Part shown: positions 1 through 12,694 of the stretch, piece by piece
Layout of the letters: every line of letters begins with the position of its first letter
How positions within the stretch are numbered: the stretch's first letter is position 1
Source: Trichostrongylus colubriformis
Lineage: Eukaryota > Nematoda > Chromadorea > Rhabditida > Trichostrongylidae
Assembly: GCA_963978905.1 (NCBI GenBank)
Contig: OZ022257.1
Coordinates: forward strand, 43,844,203-43,908,202
DNA length: 64,000 nucleotides
Direction: 5' to 3'
Position numbers and translations under genes: made by a program
Notes under the pieces: generated by a model
The model's database searches: none
Seen by the model: only the letters and a program-made list of their open reading frames with translations
Told to the model about the DNA's origin: nothing

Positions 1-59
1 AGAAGAGCTGATGTGTAGCGAAACTCGCATTCAAAAGCTGAGGTCTTTTCACGATTCAC

Positions 60-280
60 AACATTGCGCCGACCGATCAGTTTTACCGCCTGTCTGCAGT
101 CTACCTTCAGCTAGTGTCGCATAGGGGCGCGAGAGAAGGGGGTTATGAGCTTTCCATTTATCGGTTTTTTCGCCGTTTCATTTCGTTCTTCCGTTACTGT
201 TACACTGCTGAGCACCCCTACTTTCATATTCCACAATCTGCCAAATTTACCTCTTCGGTGTTTTTGAGTACCTTCGTTGT
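60..280 (+). repeat. Dispersed repeat, family A, copy 1
   Basis: This stretch lies in the USP intron just before the first visible exon. It shares an ordered series of blocks with 14395-15660 and 61020-61320: a GGGGCGCGAGAGAAGGGGG-like block, a TTTCGCCGTTT-like block, a CACTGCTGAGCA block, a TACTTTCATATTC-like block and a CGGTGTTTTTGAG-like block. No coding potential or terminal repeats were identified. Confidence 0.6.
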
Positions 281-285
281 TGCAG

Positions 286-3200
286 GAGTTGGTTGCCGAG
301 AAAGCGTCACAGTTTGCAAACTTTGCTCAACATGATGCACATGAGTTCCTTTCGTTCCTGCTCGATGGTCTTCATGAAGACCTCAACAGGGTGAAGTCAA
401 AACCAGTAACCACTACTGTGGAAGGGGATGGACGTTCGGATATCGATGTGAGTTGCATGCAAAATCTACTAGTAGTTTCTTCACTTTTAACTTATAGAAA
501 ACACGATCTTCTTAGACATTAAGTATCAAAAACATTAACATGACACGCTAGAATCAAAAGCCCTCATTTTATTTCGATTCGGCTTGCATGAAGCATGAAA
601 ATTGGTCCTATGAGCCTTCTGGGAACTGATAGTATATATGGTCATGGTCATGGCACGGCGTAGTATTTTCGATGTTCTACCTTGTACCTTGTTCTGTGCA
701 TAGTGAGGTTGCACTGGAATTTCTCTGCAGGGAGCGTTATGCGGTACTCACATGTGTTGCGCGTTCACATTCATGGTTTCGTAGTGGAGCCATTAAGAAT
801 TAATAGGCTGGTAGGCTGGCACTGTGGCGGCTAAAATAGCGCTGACAGAATGATTATCACCCGTGAGAGAGGGGGGCTTTTCAAAAAATCAGCGTGAGGA
901 GCCACTTGCATGATATTGAATGGGGTCAATTGTTGTCAAGGATAAAGAGTAATACCAGAAGTTGAGGTGTTACTTTGGCTTGAGCTGTGCGTCCTGTTTC
1001 CATTTGAAATCATATGTGCATCGAAAAGTATATCATGCTGAGTATGAGTAGCAAAAACTTTTGAATTGTTTGAAATGTTACTTCCATGGTACGGGAAGGG
1101 AGTCCATGTCGTAACATCTACGGCATGCATAGAAAATGTCATGTCAGTCCTCTTCGAAGAGGGGGCCTCATATTCATACGTTAGCTACCAGACGACTAAG
1201 TTTATTATTTTACTTCCTTTTTCCCGTGCGGCTCACAGTAGTAACCCCTGAAAGGGCACTTGTCGTGTGACTGTATTCTCGTGGAGAAACTGGGGGACCT
1301 TCGTAGTTTTTGCAAATTTGATTGAGTTGTTGTTCGTACTGAATGCGGTTGCTTCGCGTGCTAGTAGCCAGTAGATCCCCGAAAAGTTCGACTCGAATAA
1401 CCGCGACGTTACTTTTGCCTGTTGGGATCGAACTTTTCTTTCGGGCTTGCCTTAGTGTCCACTCGGATGATTGTGTATCCTGAACGCATTGTAACTTTTG
1501 AAAAACTATTTGTTTACATATTTATCAATGCGGTGGTGTCCACTTTGGAGCTTTATTCCTTTGGCGGGTCGCAAAAAAAAGATCGATTGTTTATTGATTG
1601 TAAGCATCCTACGATAGCCGCGGCGTTGATCAACTGACGTCTGAAAATCTTTGTATGAAACAGCGTCACCTTGATTGGATTAAAGCCGGTGTCAAAGGAG
1701 CAAGTGCGGGACTTTTTACAATGGTGTTACTTAGCAACGCTCGGGAATAAAAGAGTCAGTCTGCATGAAAAAGATCGATACCGTCACAAATCTCAATTTA
1801 AAATTGTGCAAAAGCCGGTTTGTGGAAATAGGGGGATACTGAATCCGGCGATTTTCTTAAAATTGCGTCCGATCATTATTTTGGTGACAGTGGATAGACA
1901 TATAGTGTGCTACGAGCTATTTGAAAGGCAAACCTGAGCATTACATTGAGACGATCCTCCTCTGTGGTATGAACCTCCTTCCGGGAAAGACAAGAAGTCG
2001 CGATACAATCTTTCATTGGGAGGCGTTGATACCGGTCCATGTGATCGGTATGTTCTCCTTTTATCGCCTTTTGGAAAATGGAAAGAGTGTAGTCTTAATT
2101 TGCTAAAATAACCAAGTGCATGTAACTTTGCATTTTCCTTATAAGTCCCTTCCCTTTGGCTATCAGATGCGACCCTTATGAATGCCTTCCTTCTTTCGTA
2201 TTCAATCGATTGACGCCCAACCTGGTAGAATTAAAGTTACGATTTATCTCGTGATTCTGATGGGGTCACGTCCTGATTTGACTTTTCGCTTGAAATTATT
2301 TTCCCGAAGTAAGGATCCTTTTGAATGCTGCGTGGTGTCTCTGGGGGAATGAAGAAGATTGGGTATGCGCTCTTTACCACTCTCTTATTCAGCCTCCTCA
2401 GCTTACCTAGCACTACCTGAAGGCAGAAAAACGTAATTGTACGGTTTATCTCGCATTGCGGTAGAGCACCTTAAATTCTGCCGCACGTGTTCTTGCAGCA
2501 GTAAAATTCACCCAAAATGTCTGGATTTGGCGAAATCTGCAAACAGCTTAAGATATGTATAGATAAGGATTATCACATGGTTCTCACAGATTCCTTTTTG
2601 ATGCACACTATGTGAGACTTTTTTGTCTTTTTTTTGCGGTAGGAATCTTCCATTTCTGCAGTTATGACGTTAGTCGCTAGTATGTATTGTAGCGTCTTCC
2701 CTTTTCTGTAATTCATGTTATGATATTGCAGGTGTCAACTGAAGCGTGGTTCAATCACACACTGAGGAATGATTCCATATTTGTGGATCTTTTCCATGGA
2801 CAATTGAAATCACGACTACAGTGCCCGAAGTGTGATCGGGTACATATCTTCTAAAATCGTACTTTTCCTTAATTTTTTTTACTTGACGCTATGCTTGATA
2901 GCAAATATTATAGGTATCCATTACTTTCGATCCATTTGTCTACCTTCCGGTTCCGTTTCCTAAAGTGAAAAAATCGTCAACGTTGTGGTTCTGGCCGCTT
3001 GATCCACTGTTGAAACCGGTTGAGGTTTGTTGTATGCTTCTCTCTCCTCGTGATGATTGTCCTATTTTTCCGTTTCTTTTTCAATTTTTTTTCACCGACG
3101 GGCAATAATTGTTCGACTACGGTACATTTCAGGTTACCGTCCAGTACTCTCCCGATGGGACTATCCAAGACCTCCTAAATGCACTCTCAGATTTGATCCG

Positions 3201-6200
3201 CGTTCCTACAAAAGTGGTGGGTCAAGATAGGTGTGTGCAAATTTTTCAAGAGAGCGATAATAGTCGGTATTCAGCTTCGCCTTGTTGAAGTGTTCAGTCA
3301 TCGCATACAAAAGGTGTTTGCACCGACTAGTCCGGCTAGTGATATCTGTGGTGGCGATGTGCTGTATGCGTGAGTATTCCTCGTATTTCCACTACATTGG
3401 ATCCGCTCAATTTTTTTTATTTTAACGTTCTACATCGGTTTTTTAAGTTTACGAAAAAAGTTGTCAAAGAATTTTATGTACAGGTTCCAAGTTCACGATC
3501 AGAATGATTGTAATGAGCCTGTGATTGAGCTGCTCGTGGTACAGCGTCAGCTCTATTCGTCGACGTTGCGCTATGCTTGTAATGAATGTGGTAGAAGTAC
3601 TGGGCGACTAAAGGCGTGTGAGGCTTGCTATAATGCGTACTATTGTAATAAGTAAGTATTATTCGTTATTTGCATTATTATTTGATTTTATTCTCAGTGG
3701 TGGTGTTATACCGTACGGTATCGTCACTTACATACGTGTCAGAAATTGTGAAATTTTTGAAAGGCGTGTTCCAAGCATATAGGGTGATTTTGAAAGGGCA
3801 CGGGATCGGCCATCCCTTTTGCTGCCTGAGGGCGTCGTCTAGCGCTTTTCATCTATTTTTCACACACTGACGTTTGGAAGGGACCGCAACTTGTACCGAA
3901 TACGGATGAATTCCTAATATCTTGCAATCTAAGGGAAAATTAACCGCTTTAGCTGTATTATTTTTCCCGTTTTTGTCCAATTTTTGTCCCTAGAGCGCTG
4001 TTGATCACCGTGAGATTTTTGACGCTCTTTCCATGTGATGGAGTATCAATAATGCTCCTCTTTTGTGGCGTGCTTCCTTAGAATCATCTCGTAGGGAGTG
4101 TCAGTTGTCGAACTGGAATTCGGGCGGACATCGAGATGAGTGCCGTAGAAGAACGACAGCCGACTATGTTGGTCAACCATTTATGGTATCTTTACCAAAG
4201 AGTCAGCTTACTTACCATCAACTCATCCGTGTACTGGAGGCAAGATGCAGGCGAGTTTTCTTTTTGTGTTACCTTAATTTCCTATTTTCTTATTTTTTAT
4301 TTTTCCATGCGTTCGTTGGATTTTGCAGTTTTCAAATAATCACTTGCGCCGGAATTCTATGTCTAATATTCTGCGAGTGTTTACATTTCCCTTTGTAGGT
4401 TTTCTGTGGACATCTTCCAACCACCACAAATGTCAACGTCCAACGAAGAGAATGACACCTCTACTCGTGAGGGAAGTGAAGGAAAAGAAGCGCTCCTCCA
4501 GGAAGAGAAGAAGGTTTGCTCAGTGACCTAACTAGTTACCGTACAATTAGCTCCTCTTCAACACAATGTCTATGCCAAAGTTTAGGTCGTTGGAGCTCCT
4601 CCTGCACTTCATCGAGCTACAGCCTCGGTGAGCCTTTTACGTTGTGGTTGTTGCACCTACTTTTCAAGCTATAAGCTATACTTTCAGAGCTCACCAGTTC
4701 CTTCGACTACCTCTTCTCAGACTCCGCGCAGGCAGTCCGTCATGCCGGAGCCTCGCAAGAAACAGGAATTCAAAATGTTTCTCGTTCGAAAATTGGTGGA
4801 TCAAATGCATGTGCTTGGTGACACCATTGTTGATGACAAGACAGGTAATAAATTGACGTCTTCCAATGAGATAAGCCGAAGAGAATTGAGCTATTATTCC
4901 AGGTCAACCTCTTGAAATACAGTCTGGGACGTACCTGTCAATTAATTGGTATAATCTTCGCAATGGTCGTCCATTTATAAGCGTGGAGAACAAAAGAATA
5001 CTAGTAAGTTGAAACGACTTCAGAATAGATAACAGCATGTGAGTTTTAAATAACCAAAATGGTAGTATGACAGGCACCATGTCATTCGGGGAAAGGGATA
5101 CGGTTTGTAGCATCTGCGGCATGATGCATAGCATAGGTCCGTTTTAAAGTCTCTGCTGGAATGGACCAATGCGAAAAATAACAACAATGACATAACTAAA
5201 TTATTGTTCCTTACTTTGGTCATTGCACCACACTATGAAAATTTACCAACAGGGCTTTCGCAGAGAGTCAGAGGAAGGGCAGTGGTAGCATCCGTGGAGA
5301 TGGCGATTAGGAAAGTGGCCATGGGGGTAGGAGCCCTTACTGGAAATCCCATACGTCATCATATAGAGGTGGTGTTGGCAGGGGATGTCTCTTACACTGC
5401 ACACAAGTACCAGTGCACTGCATCATTTATCAATCCTCCTTCACTTATTGTTGAACCTCTCAACCCATCCCTCCCAAATATATGTCTAATACATCCTCTC
5501 TCCCTCAAGGGTCAAAAATACCACTTTTTTTCGAAAACCCTCGACTCGCGCTTCACAGGAATCAACGGGAAAAGCAGCTATGAAGGAGAGGAGATGAGGA
5601 ATATATAGAGGGGCCAGAAAAGAGTCACTTTGTTTGGGGTCTTAATTTAGCGGTAAAAACACCTCACCAGAATCTGCTAGTGTTTGAGGAATAGTGCTGG
5701 AAGTCACTTGTACCCCCTAGATGTATACCCGGTATTGCCTGAAGTGTGAAGGGGAGTCTGAGCAGAATCTTCGTTTTTATACCTAACAAGGGAAGGACCA
5801 CAGGTCGAAGTGGCCATTCGGAATGGGATACATATGATCCGACGTATTTTCGGACGCTGATCTCGAATCTGTATTCGAAATTTGCAAAACGATTCTGTGA
5901 GCGGAGTTATGGAGGTTTTTTTGAAAAAACAATACTATTGTGGTAGGTTTGGAGGCCCATAGCACGCGAGCCAGACCTTCTTGCGCAAAACCAGGAAGAT
6001 TTTCGTGTTCAGGGAGTCAAATTACCCCAGAAGACAAGTTTTTAGCCGATTCGAGAATTTGACCAAATTTCGGAAAAATTTACGGGCTATAGGGTGGCAG
6101 CCCATTGAACAAAGGAGCAGTCGTTGACCCTTGTTTAGGAAATGCTCCTAATTGACGCTTGTTTCGTACATTTAGTGCGATGGGCAAGTGTAAAAGGTAT

Positions 6201-8675
6201 GTGTGGGCTATCTTGTTCAGGTTGCAGGGTTTTCTGTAGAAGAAAATTCAAAATCTACCACTTTATAACCGGGCCACCCCCAATTTTCCGAAGTTGGACC
6301 AAAAACTGGATTTGGCTGAAAATTTGCACAGGGGGGTAATTCGACCCCCTGTGCACGAATATCATAATCTCTTCACGCAAAAACGCCTAATACGTGTGGT
6401 ACGGGATTCTCTTCGACTTGGTATCCTTCCCTTGTGAGTAATGTTAGCAGTTATAAATAAAGTGGCAGAGTAAATGATGGGTGTGATAGGTACCAGTCCA
6501 AGGAAACATCCAGAAGTGGAATAAAAGCACTTACTGACAATGAAACACAAAATGCAAAAAAAAACCCGCACTGGCGGGGACCAAACCCTCGGTCCCTCTC
6601 CTGCAGATCCGGAGCACTACCACTGAGCCGCTGAGGCCGTTGGCTACTTAGCAACGGCCATGCTGATGAACCGTTCATTCAAAAAAACCTCCATAACTCC
6701 GCTCAGAGAATCGTTTTGCAAATTCGGAATGCAGATTCGAGATCAGCGTCCGAAAAGAGATCGGACCATGTGCATCTCATTCCGAATGGTCACTTCGACC
6801 TGGGGTCCTTCCCTTGTAAGTCCGATTTTTTGGTCTATGTACGAATGTACGACGGAGAAGAAAGAACTAACATCCTTGCATCCTTGTCCGACTTTTTCCT
6901 ATGAGGCGTCATGTTGTGGTCCGAATTTGCGATGTGATGCATTAACCATTTGGCCTTTTTATTGGCGTTGTTCATATTCTGCTCGTACAAAATCATATAA
7001 TATAATATTATTCATTAATAGGATAGGGTATGTTTTCATTCCCTTCAGCAAATCGATGAGGAGAGGACTGAACAATTAGCTAAACAAATGAGGAAGTCTA
7101 CGTCGGGTATAACAGGTGACCCTACCCTTCAGGATATGCTAGTGAGTTTTTTTTGCTATATCTTAGTTAATTTTTTTTTGCCCAAGTTAAGTTTCAGCTC
7201 CTTCTTTGCAAATTCCGCATTTTCCAGAGCATGTTCTCTGAAACGGAGCGGCTGAAGCCTGAGGAGTCGTGGTATTGTAACAAATGTCGCGATCATGTTG
7301 AAGCAACAAAGAAGCTGGAGCTCTTCAGACTTCCACCTATTCTTATAGTGCAGTTAAAGCGTTTTGTATATACAGGTATGCAACCGTTAGTTGGCGGAAT
7401 GGTCTTAACATCACTTTTGTCTGAACAATCTGTATCGAATACTTTTCGTTTAGCGACTTATCAAACGATGCACAGGAGAAGTAAGGATGAGCGGAGGGTG
7501 ATCTATCCCGTTTCCAGTCTTGACATGTCTCCATTTTTGGCAGAAACGGCGCCATCAGAGCAGAATACGGTGAGTTTTTGGAACTTTGGGAGATTACGGC
7601 CTTCATTTATTGCTATATTCTATTCGATTTCGGTCCGCTCCACTATCAATGTAATAAAGTAATTCTAGATGTACGATTTGACAGGAGTGGTATGCCACTC
7701 TGGCAGCAGCTATTTTGGTCACTATGTCAGTATTGGTCGTTTGCCTGGATTCGATTCTACTGAGACCGTTGTAGGTAAGTGCCTATAGGAAGATTTTTTT
7801 TGCAGTTGAATTTGAGAGGTTCTCACAAGATTTTCTAGTCGTTTTTTCATAAAATGATGTATCGTAGTCTGGATCTTCAAAGAATTGTCAACGGAAGTTC
7901 CATGATCCCATTCCTTGGGAAAGGGCTGCTCCTTCAATTTTTCTCGTCCATTGTTGATCCGCTTCTCACTCTGCGTCCCTGACCACGTGACTGTCGCCTC
8001 TTTGCTCCTTAACAACGTCCACACCACCCCGTCCGCCGTCTCTTTGAGGAGCTCTGCTCGGTTGGGTTCTTGTATTTTCGCGTGAAACTTGCATGCTGCC
8101 CTCAGAGGCAATCATAACATAAATGCATGGGTAACTCAAATGTCTGTGGACGTCTCCTTCAATATATCGCGATCTTTATGATATACATACATTTATGGTC
8201 ACAATCTGTATATAAGAAATAATCCTATTCTGCTCCTCGATTCGGCCTCTTATTACTTTTTAGGACTGGAGACCTCTCGCCGGTTTGATCACAGTTCAAC
8301 CTCCTTGGATAATGATATTAATAGTTACAATTTGTAGAGGAGACATTTCGTGATCATCTGCTCCATGATTTGGTCTCACATTACTTCTTTAAGACTGGAG
8401 ACTTTTCGACGATTCGATTGTGACAAAGCAGTCTCCTTGTAATGTGCAGTCTGATGATGCCTACCTCCTTTTCTACAAGCAACGTGGTCTTCCCACTAGA
8501 TCTATTTTCAGGTAAGTTTGTTTTATAAAATATTTTGTGCTTGGTAGCACCTGGATTTTAGAAGAGCCCAGCTCTTTGTCTCAGGGGATTAAAGGCGTTG
8601 CATCCTTGTGGGACCCAGTCTGCTATTAAGAAGCTCGCGATAGAATTAGGCTGGGATGATAGCAGTACAGATTGA
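286..8675 (+). CDS. USP19: Ubiquitin-specific protease with MYND finger, USP19-like (5' end outside window)
   Basis: Cysteine protease that removes ubiquitin from proteins. Exons as read: 286-447, 2732-2839, 2914-3024, 3133-3216, 3275-3369, 3484-3651, 4095-4250, 4399-4513, 4586-4627, 4688-4844, 4903-5003, 7049-7141, 7228-7375, 7454-7569, 7669-7774, 8394-8511, 8585-8675; 656 codons plus TGA with consistent phases. The first exon carries the USP box [20 protein letters not shown], followed by [13 protein letters not shown], the zinc pair CPKC and [12 protein letters not shown], an order I know from USP19. Exons 3484-3651 and 4095-4250 encode a MYND finger (CNEC, CEAC, YYCNKEC, HRDEC). Further on come WYCNKC, the histidine box YFGHYVS and WRLFDD. 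The catalytic cysteine exon must lie left of base 1. Exon 4095-4250 ends at a GC donor. The start of the last exon (8585) is chosen for the long open tail; an acceptor at 8562 would give a shorter end. The USP19 subclass is inferred from the MYND insert; a transmembrane tail is not seen. Confidence 0.88.
448..2731. other. Long USP intron, no further feature seen
   Basis: This 2.3-kb intron separates the QHD-box exon from the RNDS exon. In the USP family these two blocks are adjacent, so no exon is expected here. Short open frames exist but none resembles USP sequence. Confidence 0.6.
4251..4398 (+). other. GC-AG intron in the USP gene
   Basis: The exon ends ...TGCAG and the intron begins GCGAGT; no GT donor keeps the frame. 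The acceptor is CTTTGTAG before 4399. Joining TGC-AG to G-TTT-TCT restores the reading frame ([11 protein letters not shown]), a segment in the position of the FQPP-like stretch after the MYND finger in USP19. GC-AG introns with a strong CAG|GC-AGT-type donor are a known minority class. Confidence 0.75.
5787..6816. mobile_element. Foldback element with TAA target duplication and tRNA-like core (family H, copy 1)
   Basis: The element starts CAAGGGAAGG and ends CCTTCCCTTG. Both flanks carry TAA (5784-5786 and 6817-6819), matching the three-base TWA duplication of PIF/Harbinger-type transposons. The outer arms (about 5787-5920 and 6680-6816) are inverted copies of each other over more than 100 bases. 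An extra right end (TATCCTTCCCTTG) at 6422-6434 suggests a composite or rearranged copy. No transposase is visible, so it is probably non-autonomous. It lies in the USP intron 5004-7048. Confidence 0.75.
6565..6655 (-). repeat. tRNA-like (pol III promoter-like) segment inside the foldback element
   Basis: On the minus strand this reads GGCTCAGTGGTAGTG (A-box-like), then a short anticodon-like region, then GAGGGTTTGGTCCCC (degenerate B-box), followed by a T run. It does not fold as a clean functional tRNA by eye and is best called a tRNA-derived or SINE-like remnant. A related segment sits at the same place in the element at 56211-56674. Confidence 0.5.
8170..8445 (+). repeat. Tandem duplication holding a decayed copy of a USP exon start
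   Basis: Two adjacent copies of about 127 bases are recognisable (GCTCCTCGATTCGGCCTC at 8232 and GCTCCATGATTTGGTCTC at 8360). The second contains the real acceptor TTTAAG and the exon starting at 8394 that encodes WRLFDDS. In the first, TTTAGGACTGGAGACC moves the AG one base upstream, which breaks the frame, and the DD codons are changed. The upstream copy is therefore a relic pseudo-exon. Confidence 0.7.
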
Positions 8676-8959
8676 GCTTGTCCAAGCCCCATATCACATA
8701 TCACACATGCGCTTTTCAAGTGTCGTGGCTCATGTGGTTTTCCACACTTTGCTCGAAGTCTCGTGAGGTATTCCTCAAGTATCTCGCTTTAATCAGGTTC
8801 GTCGACTCACTTTTTGGGCAGTAGATCCAGACTAATCATGTCCACTTGAGCTATTTACGGGTCACCTGAGCTAAAGGGGCGTTGGTAGCTGTTTCGCGCG
8901 GGTATAGCGCCAAGGAACTACTGCTCAAAGGAGGTATGTTGATAACCCGATAGAGGTGG

Positions 8960-9200
8960 GGATGTACCCTTATGTCAGGATTTCGCTTGACGACGAGCGG
9001 CGTGCGACGCAGTGTGTGCGAGCTATGCGCATCGCGGTAGTTGGGTCTCAGAACGATTACACGGCAATGCTAGAGGCGCGATACGCTGTTGACTTGTAAT
9101 CGCTTCGGGACCCCACCACATGGCGCCTTTAGCTTGTCCGCATTGCTTCGCTTGCGACATGCCGCGTTGTGAAATCCTGACATAAGGGTACCCACTCTCG
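8960..9200. repeat. Hairpin (foldback) element
   Basis: The outer arms read TACCCTTATGTCAGGATTTC from 8965 and GAAATCCTGACATAAGGGTA ending at 9190. They are perfect inverted complements over 20 bases with partial pairing further inward (GGCGTGCGACGC against GCGACATGCCGCG). The size of about 230 bases fits a miniature inverted-repeat element. A target duplication was not resolved. Confidence 0.75.
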
Positions 9201-11254
9201 AGAGGTGTGCCTTTTGAGAAAGGCTTGCAGTCGAGTAAACTACGACGCAATAGTGGTTCTAGCAATGAAGCCGACGTTAACTGGAGGTGAAAGTGATATT
9301 GCTGGATTTGGATGGCGCATTAGGCCCACTAAGTCAATCGCTTACCTCCTTGAGTCATGTAGACCCTTGGACAACTGCCCAGGCTTCACCTTTGTCGCGG
9401 CGTCGAAGCGCATCCACACAGCGCTATGCTCGCTCGAACTCCACCGAACTGCGCCTACCTAACCGAATCACACCTGCATTGGACAGCCAATTTCCAACGT
9501 GGCGAAGGAAGCTTGCGGACCATCATACGATTAGATAAGATGAGCAGAAGTTTGAACAGTGAAGACAAAACGAAACAGGTGATATCGTTGGAATTTGAGT
9601 GATACTATTAGGTAAAGAGTCGCTTCTAGGCTGTAATGCTTGTACGAGGGCTACTGTGTTTAGGGTGCCCCACTGTTGGTGTCAGTAGTTCGTCTTTCGT
9701 TTGTTTTTCTTCTCTTGTGAGTGAATCAGAATCACTGCTCCCACTAGTGGGCGCGATAACGCTCACGATTTATCGCGAGGTGTGCCTTCAAGGGTCTTCA
9801 ATGGGTGATTCCGAAGTTTTCGACTTTTTTCCAATAGTATCTCCTTCAGCACCACTAATTTCATGAGTCACGACCGATTTCAAATGGTGCTTTCAGGAAG
9901 CACTATTCATGTGATCCAACAGAGAAGAACGTTCCGAATGGTGTAAATGGAAATCCTGAAGAAATCCCGAGCGAAGCTGTGACAAGTGAATGATTGATGG
10001 ATAGATTTTGTAGATGCCCCTTCCAGTAAGGTTTCCCTTCGCAGTTTATTGTTATTTACTATATTAACAGGTTAAAGTGACATGAGTAATATATTCGAGA
10101 TATCTTTCATTAATAACGTTTGTTTTCTCGATTATTTCCTTATCTACCTGTCCAACTTCGTACTGCTGCTCTTTCTTTGTTTCTGCGAGATCAAACATGC
10201 TTGTGACGTGATTTATTCGAAAGCCTTTTCAAATCGGTTAGTCGTGGCGACTCCAATTATTCTGGTCATTATCCTATGTTTTTTCTAATTTAACATTTGG
10301 CATTATGGTATTTTTGTTCATTTTAGTTCGCTGAACATTTCTGTAATTCGATGTGAGTCGTTGGAAGGTGTTTTACAGCTGTTCACTGTAGAGGTGCTAG
10401 TTTTATTCTACAGTTTCTTCTGTGGGATCAGCTGAAATAGTTAAGCGCTGTTTATTAATGAGGTATGGTCATAAGATCAATCAATTCACGTTATATTAAC
10501 TGAGCTCGTCAGTTTGTTGATTTATATGGGTACAACTATTGTTCAATTGATAGTGATTGATTAGTTTCCTCAACCCACTGCATGTTGAGTTTGGTTTATA
10601 CTTCCATGTAGCCTGACGCCAGCCATGATGGTGGAGATGACGCAAGCTGTCGCTTTCATACTTGGCGGCAAGCGCGCGTTTCGCGTGAATCGCATGTGCC
10701 GCACGCAAGCGCTTTGGTCGATGCCATCAACGCAAGATGATGAGAACGGCAGTGAGAGGCAGCATCGATCACAAGCTTTGCGTTCTAGTTTGCGTGCGTT
10801 TCCCGCGATTTCGTTTGTCGCGTAGTATGACCTTGGACTAGTTTTCGGATTTGATGTCAGTAAGGGTGTGTAGACATCCTCAAAAATGGCTCCATTGTTC
10901 TGTTTGCACACAAATATTTTCGATATTGCTTTGCTTGTTGTACGTCAACAAAAGTCGACTACTTAAAGTACTCGAGCAGTTGTATTGTCGTTCTAATATT
11001 TTCAACGAACAGTTTGTGGTCTACTGTGGCATGGTTTGTTTTTGTGTTTTTTGGAGAAATATTTTCGAAAATCGATAAAGTGTTTAGCAAGTTGATGTGT
11101 CCAAGTGATGGTTTAATATGAAATAGAGGTGATGGAGGCGCCACTTGATTTGTACTTGTAGTCCTTGCACTTGCGTATGTTGAAGGCAGTAATAGGTGTG
11201 ATTCGGAAGGATTATCAAATATGCAGGTCGAGGTGCTGAATAGTATGGAAAAGA

Positions 11255-11520
11255 AGAACTAACCGAATGAAACGGTCAAAAACCCAAGGGAGCGGACCCT
11301 CTTCGCGCCCTCTATTTTCGAAAGGGGCGGATCGCCATGAAAAAGGGCGGGCTGCCTCAAAACAAGTGAAAATTTTTGGAAAAGACGGCTCTTATAGAGC
11401 CCTAAGGCACTCTTTCTCATCGGAAATTTCGCCACACATGGTCTTTTTGGAGCTATAGCTCTCATTTGTGTGACCTAGTTCAGGACTTCCGATTACCCAC
11501 ATTACCTCTATCACTGCCTT
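11255..11520. repeat. Dispersed repeat, family D, copy 1
   Basis: It shares blocks in the same order with 49185-49440: GAATGAAACGGTCAAAAACCC, a CCCTCTTCGC-like block, AAAGGGGCGG-like and AAAAAGACGGCTCTT-like blocks, and TACCTCTATCACTGCCTTT at the right end. Its function and class are unknown. Confidence 0.6.
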
Positions 11521-12004
11521 TGAATGTAAATAGGGCAACATTCAAGTGGCAGAACTCTTTGCATTGATTAAGTGCAGTAGAATACGTGCATTCTAATTGA
11601 TGAGACCATTGCATAAAAGTTGACCTTTGCTCACTCCTCCGAAGTGGGTTGGTCAGGACACTCGAGTCAGGTCACCATCCAACCAAGTAGGGTTACCGGT
11701 CACGGCAAAAGGCTCATCACTGCTCATGCGAATAAGTCGCGCGCTGGGGTACGTTACCGTCGCAAGCTCCGACATAGTGACCTGATTCGGCCATTCTGGT
11801 CTATATATTCTCACAGTCAGACCTGAGTGAATTCACATGTGAGACAGAATTGTTAGGTAATGTTGTTGAAATGTTGTTGTTGTCAGATTGACCACTTTCT
11901 TATGGGTCTCACGTTTCGCTAGAGTACTTAATCTGAAATGTACGAGAACTGAGTGTCATAACCTTTTAATGGTTCCGTGGTCAACATAGAAGTCAGATGG
12001 AGTA

Positions 12005-12200
12005 AGTAATAATGGCCGGCACCTGTTACGGCGGTGCACATCAGGGACTCGCAAGTACAGTCCAGTTCCCGTAGGCTGACGGGGCGTGGCCCACAGAGTT
12101 GGGTGAGAGTGTGTGGCGGGGTGAGAGAGATCGATACAAGTCCGTAGGCCTCGCCCTGCCAGCCGTAATTGAAATGGACAGTACGTGACAGTGCGGCCCA
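12005..12200. repeat. Hairpin repeat, family F, copy 1
   Basis: An internal inverted repeat pairs GTAGGCTGACGGGGCGTGGCC with a later GTAGGCCTCGCCCTGCCAGCC-like arm around a loop with GGTGAGAGTGTGTGG. The same core (GTGGCCTACGGAC-like arms, GAGAGAG-rich loop, a GGACAGTACGT-like flank) occurs near 19400-19550 and 25883-26040. Confidence 0.55.
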
Positions 12201-12639
12201 AAAAGACAAGCGAGTGTAACACTAACGGCTTGTCTTTCTCTCTAATCATAGAGGGATTTCAGGTTTAAGAGAAACCGGCCTGTTATATTCTAAAAAAGGA
12301 TTTTCATCTCATTTGACCAGAGAGTCACTAGAAGTTCCGGGTGAGCTCGATAGGGTCAAGGAACTGTCATCGTTTCCACAATGATACCATCGTGACACGT
12401 GCTATCGTGCGATCAGTGCCCATCGATCGTTTCCCTTTTCCCTTTCGACCGCTCCGACTGCAATCATTGTACATCATTCTGAGTACATTCGACAATCATT
12501 GTTTTCAGAAACGGTTGTGGTGCCGTAAACAGTCGTTGATGACCAGGTCACCCTATCAGGGCTACTGCTCAGTGCTTATCGCTCTCGTTCTTCTAAGTCA
12601 TTTTGAGCGCGCCCATTTTACTTCGCATGTGTTCCCGCT

Positions 12640-12658
12640 GTTTTTTGCCTATTTTCAG
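12640..12658 (+). promoter_or_regulatory. Candidate spliced-leader trans-splice acceptor of the ribokinase gene
   Basis: The sequence TTGCCTATTTTCAG ends at 12658, 36 bases before the ATG at 12695. It matches the nematode acceptor consensus and has no matching upstream coding exon in phase. An outron acceptor for a spliced leader is the simplest reading; a cis-spliced 5' UTR is the alternative. Confidence 0.5.
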
Positions 12659-12694
12659 ACGATTTTATGAAATTGCCAGTTTTGAAGTAGAACA

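Larger units (their letters stand above)
8676..12657. other. Intergenic region between USP and ribokinase genes
   Basis: No convincing coding exon was found here. The contents recognised are the hairpin element at 8960-9200, a family D repeat near 11255-11520 and a family F hairpin near 12005-12200. The stretch 9550-11250 is AT-rich and shows nothing I can name. Confidence 0.6.

Noticed and set aside
8562..8592. Alternative short last exon of the USP gene
   Set aside because: It keeps phase but ends after ten codons; the acceptor at 8584 gives a longer, better-composed tail.
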